Source: Calothrix sp. PCC 7507
GTDB taxonomy: Bacteria; Cyanobacteriota; Cyanobacteriia; Cyanobacteriales; Nostocaceae
Assembly: GCF_000316575.1 (NCBI RefSeq)
Contig: NC_019682.1
Coordinates: 3,408,001 to 3,472,000, forward strand
Direction of reading: 5' to 3'
DNA length: 64,000 nt
Positions 58,373-64,000 of the stretch are shown piece after piece. A model generated the notes under the pieces. The model did not search any database and was not told where the DNA came from. It was given only the letters and a program-made list of their open reading frames with translations. The position numbers and the translations under genes are program-made. Position 1 is the first letter of the stretch, and the number at the start of each line of letters is the position of its first letter.

Positions 58373-59365
58373 TCATACCTTAATTACGTCAAATTGACCC
58401 ATGCAGCCGTTTTCTGCCATTGCGTCCTGATGGGGGTGGAACATATATTTACCTGGATAGCGAAAAGCAAATTCTAAGATATGCCTTTCTGCTATACCCA
58501 TTGTGATGACATCAGTTTTCTCGCTAGGAGTCATAGTCATGCCATAGCGATAGACATCAAAGAAGTTGGCGTGGAGGTGAAAGGTGACTGCTGGATCGTA
58601 TTCGATGATGTTGAGGACATATAAGCGAATCAACTGATTTTGGTAAATCGGGATGGGATGATGCATGTAGTGGTGCGGCAAACCATTAAAAGCGTAATAT
58701 TCATTGTGGCTATCATCGTTTACGTCATATCCACCCATTACCAGGACTATTTCATCGGCGGGGGGACGGGGAGTGGGGGGATCGATGATGAACATCCCGT
58801 ATAATCCTTTTGCAATGTGACGGGTGACTGGTTCTATGTGGCAGTGGTATAAATGAACGCCATAGGGTTCAGCATCAAATTCATAAATTGTGGCTTTGCC
58901 ATTACTGATTGGGCGAACGCCATCCATTTCTGCGGGATGGACACCATGAAAATGTAGAGAGTGGGAGTGTCCCGCTTGGTTGAGAAACAGTACTCGGATG
59001 CGATCGCCTTGTTTTGCTCGTAGTGTTGGCCCGGGTATGCGACCATTTAAATCCCAAATATTGTAAGATACAGCACTGTTGAGTTGAATCGTGGAAGTGC
59101 CCGCGATTAACTGAAATTCTCGAATTGTCCGCCCATTTTCTTGCTTGATTGTCCCATAATCAAAATCCCTAAGTATCTTCATGGGATTAGTCTTGTTGTC
59201 TGGTGCTTCCATCTCCATTGGTGGCACTTTGACAACTGGCTTTTTGGTATTTAGGGTGTACCAAAGTGCCCCTGCACCCGTAACTCCGGCTCCACATAAT
59301 CCCAGTTGCAGTAGTTGACGGCGGCTCCAAAGTTCTTCTTTACCCAGAGCGAAGTTATTGGGCAT
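58373..59365 (-). CDS. Multicopper oxidase (two-domain, Tat-exported)
   Basis: The ~330-residue protein has a twin-arginine signal (SRRQLLQLGLCG) and two cupredoxin domains. Copper ligands appear as HSLHFHGVHP, VHLYHCHIEPV, VTFHLHANFFDV and YMFHPHQDAMAENGCMG. The Cys-His pairs suggest type 1 and trinuclear copper centres as in small two-domain laccases or ferroxidases. Its place beside FTR1 makes ferroxidase the favoured role. I use the ATG 59365 (MPNNFALGKEE); a longer frame from a TTG at 59413 is less likely. Confidence 0.88.
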   Translation of the reverse strand: MPNNFALGKEELWSRRQLLQLGLCGAGVTGAGALWYTLNTKKPVVKVPPMEMEAPDNKTNPMKILRDFDYGTIKQENGRTIREFQLIAGTSTIQLNSAVSYNIWDLNGRIPGPTLRAKQGDRIRVLFLNQAGHSHSLHFHGVHPAEMDGVRPISNGKATIYEFDAEPYGVHLYHCHIEPVTRHIAKGLYGMFIIDPPTPRPPADEIVLVMGGYDVNDDSHNEYYAFNGLPHHYMHHPIPIYQNQLIRLYVLNIIEYDPAVTFHLHANFFDVYRYGMTMTPSEKTDVITMGIAERHILEFAFRYPGKYMFHPHQDAMAENGCMGQFDVIKV

Positions 59366-59413
59366 GACATGATCACAGGTTTCCAGCAAAAGAAAATTGC
59401 AAATTTTTAGCAA

Positions 59414-59799
59414 TTAGATAATATTTTATCTGCATTAATAATTATTGTCAATTATTATCAATAGTTTTAGGGTTTACTTTAGTCAGGTTCCCATTTCTCT
59501 AAGTAGCTGTAAATCTGGCGAAAGCCAACTTAGCAAGGGGACGTGAGCAATTTTTTGGTGGTTAGTAGCATGATTACTTATAGTTTTGGCATGGCGATCG
59601 CTAACGTCAGATCACTCAAGCAAACTCAAACCTAAACTTAAGGCTAGCAATGCCTTTATAATATGTATCAAAGCCCAAGTAGCTAAATATATTTTATACA
59701 CCGTTGTCAACACAAAGTTTATCGTATATCTTTTTGCAATCAAGCAGCAAAATATCCGTTGATTGATAAAATACCCAAATTAATTATGGGAGGTCAAAA
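59414..59799. other. Divergent intergenic region with Fur-box-like site
   Basis: These 386 bp separate the multicopper oxidase (minus) from CbtB (plus). A Fur-like palindrome lies at 59446-59460. I looked for a cobalamin riboswitch and did not find the conserved core. Downstream, GGGAGG at 59788-59793 is the CbtB ribosome site. Confidence 0.5.
59446..59460. promoter_or_regulatory. Candidate Fur box
   Basis: TGTCAATTATTATCA (reverse complement TGATAATAATTGACA) matches the 7-1-7 Fur pattern TGATAATnATTATCA at about 13 of 15 positions. It lies ~80 bp upstream of the multicopper oxidase start, fitting iron-starvation control. The base composition is AT-rich, so a chance match is possible. Confidence 0.4.
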
Positions 59800-59991
59800 A
59801 TGACTGCTTTTTCTTCTAATTCAATTTTGCAAAAGACCGCAGGCGTTACCCTATCCAAGCCTGTACAAGTAACACTTTACATGATGCTATCTTCTTTAGT
59901 TATCTGGACTGTCTTGTTCTCCACTTATCCTGCGGCTCATAACACAACACACTCAACACGTCATCATACATTAGGGGTTGCTTGTCACTAA
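59800..59991 (+). CDS. cbtB: CbtB-type small cobalt-linked membrane protein
   Basis: The 63-residue protein has one membrane helix (VTLYMMLSSLVIWTVLFSTY) and a C-terminal His-rich metal motif (HNTTHSTRHHTLGVACH), the hallmark of CbtB. CbtB is usually found with CbtA in B12-regulated cobalt uptake loci; CbtA is not next to it here. A strong GGGAGG site lies 6 nt before the ATG. A rho-independent terminator follows at 60066-60092. Confidence 0.9.
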   Translation: MTAFSSNSILQKTAGVTLSKPVQVTLYMMLSSLVIWTVLFSTYPAAHNTTHSTRHHTLGVACH

Positions 59992-60065
59992 ATTATCATA
60001 ATTCCGAGATGTTTTAGGTGTACTAGGCAATGCTGACAACACCAAATAAAGCTATGAGGCTAAAA

Positions 60066-60092
60066 TGGCGCGAAATCCGCGCCAATGTTTTT
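60066..60092 (+). terminator. Rho-independent terminator after cbtB
   Basis: TGGCGCG-AAATC-CGCGCCA is a perfect 7-bp stem followed by TGTTTTT. Confidence 0.85.
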
Positions 60093-60201
60093 GCATGGAA
60101 ATAATTTGAGGTTTTGTAGAGATGGTAAATAAAACATCTCTACATCACCAAATACAGCAAATGGTTTTTCTAGGTGTCCATCGCCAAAATTATCAGCTTT
60201 T

Positions 60202-61368
60202 ATGAAAAAATATCGACTGTTCGGGTTGATCAGTGCTGTCTGCATCGTTTTATCAATTCTGTATTCCTTCGTGGGGGTTTCTCAAAATACTGCACCTAGA
60301 GTCCTACTCTCTACTAATCCCCCATTAGAACATATTCTGCCTTTTGAAGCACAAGCAGATAAACCGCAATCGCCGGTTACTCTAACACTACAAGCTGTTG
60401 ATGCTGCGGGTAAACCTCTACAAAATGCTTTAATTAGCTTACAAATTCTGACACCGCCAACTAATCATTTGCTAACAACAGATTTTCCCATTGTTGAAGG
60501 TACAAAACTGCTGCAAATGAATGCTGTTGCGCCTGATGGTAAGCTAGAAATTCAGCAGATATTACCTATTCGGGGTAATTACCAATTGCGGGTAAATGTG
60601 TCCCCTCAGATAGCAAATGCTTTTGCACCCTATGAGGAAAACTTAAATCTGCATGTCAGAGAAAATCCCGTTAAATATAAATATTTTGCTGTCATCGCAG
60701 CTATCTTACTGTCAATGGGGTTGCTGGGTGGTTGGGTAATTGGTGGACAAGAAGCATTGCGAGAGGGAGAAATTGCGCCGCAATCTGTGCGTTTGTTGTT
60801 GAGCGCGTTGACGGTGGTGGCTATAGTAACTCTCTTATTTATTAATATAAGTGCAGAAGTTGCAGAAGCTCATGGCAGCGGACACTCAAGTCAAGCGGAG
60901 GCTATTGCACCATCAGTCCAAAAATCTCAAGGATTAGAGGTTAGCCTGGAAGGAGATAAAAATGCGACTGTCGGAAAACTGGCAAATCTGGCGTTACAGG
61001 TCAAGGACACAGCGACAGGTCAACTTATAAAGGATGTGACGTTACAGATTAAGGCGATCGCTCTAGAAGATAATTTAACAGTCTTCGCCTACAAAGGAAT
61101 TCCCAACCTAGACGGCAAGCTAACATGGCAAGAACAATTTTTTGATGGTGCGCCCCATAAAATCGAGGTGGAAGCCACTCCTAACCCAGGATCTAACCGT
61201 CAATTTCCCTCTGTCAAGGTGGCACAGTTAATTGAAGTCAAAGCGATCACACCACCAATTTATATCCGATTAATTGGTTTATTTTATTTTACTGCCTTCG
61301 TTGGTATCGGTATGGCGATCGGGTTACTAATACAGCACTGGCGCAAACCACAAGCCAGAGCAAATTAG
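60202..61368 (+). CDS. Two-domain membrane protein of unknown function in cobalt locus
   Basis: The 388-residue protein has an N-terminal membrane anchor and a first Ig/beta-sandwich-type domain (VTLTLQAVDAAGKPLQNALISL, like YtkA/FixH folds). Two membrane helices follow (YFAVIAAILLSMGLLGGWVI; LLLSALTVVAIVTLLFINI), a His-containing linker (EAHGSGHSSQAE), then a second similar domain (LANLALQVKDTATGQLIKDV) and a final helix. The duplicated beta domains around membrane segments suggest an extracytoplasmic metal- or ligand-binding role. Position between CbtB and CbiM suggests cobalt or copper handling; no direct evidence. Confidence 0.75.
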   Translation: MKKYRLFGLISAVCIVLSILYSFVGVSQNTAPRVLLSTNPPLEHILPFEAQADKPQSPVTLTLQAVDAAGKPLQNALISLQILTPPTNHLLTTDFPIVEGTKLLQMNAVAPDGKLEIQQILPIRGNYQLRVNVSPQIANAFAPYEENLNLHVRENPVKYKYFAVIAAILLSMGLLGGWVIGGQEALREGEIAPQSVRLLLSALTVVAIVTLLFINISAEVAEAHGSGHSSQAEAIAPSVQKSQGLEVSLEGDKNATVGKLANLALQVKDTATGQLIKDVTLQIKAIALEDNLTVFAYKGIPNLDGKLTWQEQFFDGAPHKIEVEATPNPGSNRQFPSVKVAQLIEVKAITPPIYIRLIGLFYFTAFVGIGMAIGLLIQHWRKPQARAN

Positions 61369-61769
61369 TTATAGGAACATTGTTAATTTCAAAAGCGACA
61401 GAATCCCGACTTATCAAAAAGGTTGGGGTTCTGGCTTCTCAGTAAAATTATCAAGTCCAAGTATTTAAGAATAATAAGTAAAAGTCACAAACTTAAACCA
61501 ATGTAGATGGATCAGAATAAATACCATTTACAGAAGTCGGCGATAGAGAATAATGGGTAACAGGAAAAACAAAGTTAACAAAATTTAATATGTCCATAAA
61601 TAAGTATAATATTTAACGAGTAACTTATTGTCAATATGCCGTGAGTAACGCTGTAAAATCCCCCAATAGGGCATTGCAAAAAGTAGATGATTTCTGCTTT
61701 TTATTAATGTGACACCATAAATACATTGTTGAATTTGTGTGAATCAACACATTAAACGCAAGGCAAATA
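61369..61769. other. Intergenic region before cbiM
   Basis: It contains an imperfect hairpin (AGAATCCCGAC / GTTGGGGTTCT, 61400-61432), possibly ending the upstream transcript, and an inverted repeat TGTTGA-N11-TCAACA (61727-61749) close to the cbiM start that could be an operator. No gene. Confidence 0.5.
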
Positions 61770-62693
61770 ATGCATATTCCTGATGGATTTATTTCTGTAC
61801 CAGTGGCAGCAGCTACTGGTGTAATTAGTGTTGCTGCGCTCGGTGTTGCCTTAGGGCGATCGCAAGTAGCCTTTGGTATCCGACGCGCTCCCATACTCGG
61901 TTTAACGACCGCTTTTATTTTTGCTGCCCAGATGATCAATTTTCCTGTAGCTGGGGGCACTAGTGGTCACTTGTTAGGGGGAACCTTAGCGGCGATCATC
62001 TTAGATAGCCCTTGGGCGGGTACACTGTGCATCGCTACAGTGTTAATTATTCAAGCTGTGCTGTTTGCGGATGGCGGGATCACAGCTTTAGGAACAAATA
62101 TTTTGAACATGGGACTGATTGGCGTTTGGGTTGGCTGGGTGTTAACTCAAACCTTACAGCGGCTGTTTGGCGGATCGCAGGGGCGCTTACCCCTAGCGGC
62201 GGGGATTGCGGCTGGTATTAGTGTAGTGGTAGCTGCGATCGCCTGTGCTATTGAATTAGCCCTTTCTGGAACCGCACCCATTGGGATAGTCTTACCAGCA
62301 ATGACGGGTACTCATATTTTGATTGGTATTGGTGAGGGATTGATTACGGGGAGTGTATTGACTTATCTTGCCAAGGCTCGACCAGATTTGCTACCAGGAG
62401 AACAGCAAAAGTTTCGGGGCTGGTTAGTACCTGTGGTGAGTATTTTCTTGATTGCGGGAGTATTGTCCCTATTTGCCTCAGCCTGGCCTGATGGCTTAGA
62501 AAAAGTAGCAGAAAATACAGGCTTTATCAAATTAGCCGAAAATGTGCGGGTAATTGTGCCAACCCCCTTAGCTGACTACAGTATTCAAGGTTTAGGCACA
62601 ATTGGTACTAGTATCGCCGGGCTGATAGGATCTGCTGTTTGTTTTGCAGTGGCCTTTGGGATTGCCAAGGTGGTGAAACCGAAGAATGCTTGA
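61770..62693 (+). CDS. cbiM: Cobalt/nickel ECF transporter substrate-binding permease CbiM (with PDGLE region)
   Basis: The 307-residue protein begins with MHIPDGF, whose N-terminal Met and conserved His bind Co2+/Ni2+ in this family. It has ~7 membrane helices, and the C-terminal section (WPDGLEKVAENTGF) is the PDGLE/CbiN-like part fused here rather than encoded separately. Start ATG with AAGG 7 nt upstream. It overlaps the CbiQ gene by 8 nt, so the three genes form an operon. Co2+ (for B12) is the likelier substrate given CbtB nearby; Ni2+ is possible. Confidence 0.95.
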   Translation: MHIPDGFISVPVAAATGVISVAALGVALGRSQVAFGIRRAPILGLTTAFIFAAQMINFPVAGGTSGHLLGGTLAAIILDSPWAGTLCIATVLIIQAVLFADGGITALGTNILNMGLIGVWVGWVLTQTLQRLFGGSQGRLPLAAGIAAGISVVVAAIACAIELALSGTAPIGIVLPAMTGTHILIGIGEGLITGSVLTYLAKARPDLLPGEQQKFRGWLVPVVSIFLIAGVLSLFASAWPDGLEKVAENTGFIKLAENVRVIVPTPLADYSIQGLGTIGTSIAGLIGSAVCFAVAFGIAKVVKPKNA

Positions 62694-63336
62694 GATTTCT
62701 TTACCCTTACGCTTGCAATTGTCCCTAGTGATTGTGATTGGGGCAGCTTTATTAAAGCATTATGCTTGGTCTTGTTTAGGCGCGTATGGAGCGATCGCTA
62801 TTTTATGGGCTTGGCTTTTACGTGTACATATTCCCCATCTGGGAAAATTGCTGGGGACAGAATTGATTTTTCTCTCATTACTAGCCTTACCCTTGGGATG
62901 GGAACGCGCTAGTTTTCTGTTAGTTCGTTCTCTTGTTTGTCTGCTCACCATGAACAGTTTTTTGTTGACTTTGCCTCCCCACAGTTTCGGCATCGCCCTC
63001 AAAAGCTTACCCTTACCAGCACCGTTAAAAGAAAATTTGCTCTTAGCTGGACAGTACCTAGAAATTTTGCTGGATGAAGTGACAAGAATGCAGCGCAGTG
63101 CCCAATTACGAGGATTAAATGGCGCTGCAGGTTGGTTGCGGTACACCAGTGCAGCCATGATTGGCGCCTTGTATCTCCGCAGTTTAGACAGAGCAGAGCG
63201 AGTCTACGCCGCCATGATATCCCGTGGTTACAACGGACAGTTACCCCTAGATTCGTCATTCACAGCCAAAGAGCGTGGTGTCCTGTTAGCCGCTTGGGCG
63301 ATCGCTCTTTCTATCACCATCAGCTCATATATTTAG
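62686..63336 (+). CDS. cbiQ: ECF transporter transmembrane subunit CbiQ
   Basis: The 216-residue T-component has ~5 membrane helices and the two Ala-Arg-Gly coupling motifs expected in CbiQ/EcfT (QRSAQLRGLNG; AERVYAAMISRGYNG) that contact the ATPase. The ATG lies 8 nt inside the cbiM frame. It joins the S-component CbiM to the CbiO ATPase encoded 51 bp downstream. Confidence 0.93.
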   Translation: MLEISLPLRLQLSLVIVIGAALLKHYAWSCLGAYGAIAILWAWLLRVHIPHLGKLLGTELIFLSLLALPLGWERASFLLVRSLVCLLTMNSFLLTLPPHSFGIALKSLPLPAPLKENLLLAGQYLEILLDEVTRMQRSAQLRGLNGAAGWLRYTSAAMIGALYLRSLDRAERVYAAMISRGYNGQLPLDSSFTAKERGVLLAAWAIALSITISSYI

Positions 63337-63387
63337 AGTCAAGAGTCAAGGATCATTCTTCCCCGTCTACCCCATTCCCCATTGCCC

Positions 63388-64000
63388 ATGCCCATTTCCA
63401 TCGTCGAGGTGCAAAACTTGGTGTATGCCTATGCTAACCAGGAGCCAGTTTTACAAGATATTTCTTTTAGTTTAAATCCAGGCGATCGCGTGGCGTTGAT
63501 GGGAGCTACTGGTTCGGGAAAAAGCACCTTACTAGAGAATCTCATCGGTTTAAAACAACCAAAAACCGGGAAAATTTCGCTTAATGGCATCCCCGTAGAA
63601 CCTAAAAATCTGCCGCAAGTGCGTCGTCACATTGGCTTTGGTTTCCAAGATGCCAACGATCAGTTATTTATGCCAACCATCTTGGAAGATATCACCTTCG
63701 GCCCACGTAATTATGGCGTAGCACCAGCGGTAGCAATTGATCAAGCACGGCAGTTGTTAGCTGATTTTGGTCTGGAAGCCTATGCCAACCGTTCCGCCCA
63801 CGAACTTTCTGGTGGACAAAGACGCCTTGCCGCCCTAGCCGCGATTTTGGCGCTAAATCCCACAATTCTCATTTTGGATGAGCCAACTACTGGTCTTGAT
63901 CCAGCATGGCGACGTCACTTAGCCCAGGTGTTGCTCAAGTTACCTGTGCAGGTGATGTTAATTGCCTCCCATGACTTGCATTGGTTGGGTAAAGTGACGC
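63388..64000 (+). CDS. cbiO: ECF transporter ATPase CbiO (partial, cut by window end)
   Basis: About 204 codons are visible. Walker A GATGSGKSTLLENL, a Q-loop (GFGFQDANDQLF), signature ELSGGQRRLAALA and Walker B TILILDEPTTGLDP show an ABC ATPase, and the order downstream of CbiM and CbiQ makes it CbiO. It powers cobalt uptake. The ATG at 63388 gives MPISIVEVQNLVYAYANQ. The C-terminus lies past 64000. Confidence 0.95.
   Translation, partial: MPISIVEVQNLVYAYANQEPVLQDISFSLNPGDRVALMGATGSGKSTLLENLIGLKQPKTGKISLNGIPVEPKNLPQVRRHIGFGFQDANDQLFMPTILEDITFGPRNYGVAPAVAIDQARQLLADFGLEAYANRSAHELSGGQRRLAALAAILALNPTILILDEPTTGLDPAWRRHLAQVLLKLPVQVMLIASHDLHWLGKVT

Noticed and set aside
59414-59799. Cobalamin riboswitch before cbtB
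   Set aside because: The conserved B12-box and GGGAA core were not found; the region is mostly AT-rich.

Overview
The window is chromosomal DNA of a filamentous, Nostoc/Anabaena-like cyanobacterium (order Nostocales). The signs are frequent GCGATCGC (HIP1) palindromes, many short tandemly repeated heptamers between genes, dispersed small repeats and miniature inverted-repeat elements, and a gene set that is cyanobacterial throughout (DUF3153 protein, CbtB, family-2B encapsulin next to geosmin synthase, small conserved cyanobacterial proteins). No transposase, integrase, phage gene, CRISPR array or rRNA is visible. The repeats are non-autonomous.

Layout. 1-4.7 kb, minus strand: a geosmin locus with a bifunctional geosmin synthase and, downstream, a cyclic-nucleotide-binding encapsulin shell protein cut by the window edge; the synthase lies between two ~207-bp inverted-repeat elements. 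4.7-13.9 kb: a giant SF1 helicase with an IF2-N-like N-terminus, an HDAC-like deacetylase, a small unknown protein, an MscS channel and an SLH protein. 14.0-14.9 kb: a yybP-ykoY Mn2+ riboswitch directly controlling a GDT1/UPF0016 Mn exporter. 15-24.5 kb: a TPR protein, a homocysteine-biosynthesis (DUF39) protein, a subtilase, a GH13 amylase, a fasciclin protein, rpoZ and a secreted unknown. 24.6 kb: tRNA-Pro(GGG) with a terminator. 24.7-36.9 kb: housekeeping and envelope genes (argB, pdxH, AI-2E transporter, LapA-like, scpA, sugar nucleotidyltransferase, speA). 37-46.8 kb: ndk, a ~650-bp fold-back repeat, a purple-acid-phosphatase-like enzyme, aroK with an NB-ARC ATPase, ubiX with an RNase R-family nuclease. 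47.8-53.1 kb: a possible Rad52-like protein, clpP, a 53-residue protein, a DUF255 thioredoxin-fold protein and mobA.

53.6-64 kb is a metal-acquisition region: a FecB-type binding lipoprotein, FTR1 iron permease, ferritin-like protein, helix-hairpin-helix lipoprotein, Tat-type multicopper oxidase, then on the other strand CbtB, a two-domain membrane protein and a CbiM-CbiQ-CbiO cobalt ECF transporter (CbiO cut by the right edge). The FTR1 / lipoprotein / oxidase set looks like a variant of an EfeUOB-style ferroxidase-permease system, next to cobalt uptake for B12.

The most notable non-coding signals are the Mn riboswitch with a ribosome-site-sequestering hairpin, several miniature elements with clear target duplications (including one inserted inside another), a five-copy 38-bp tandem repeat, and a repeat insertion read in frame inside mobA. 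Nothing seen amounts to a clearly new multi-gene defence system; the best candidates for new biology are the IF2N-helicase fusion, the iron module and the uncharacterised proteins at 47.8 and 60.2 kb.
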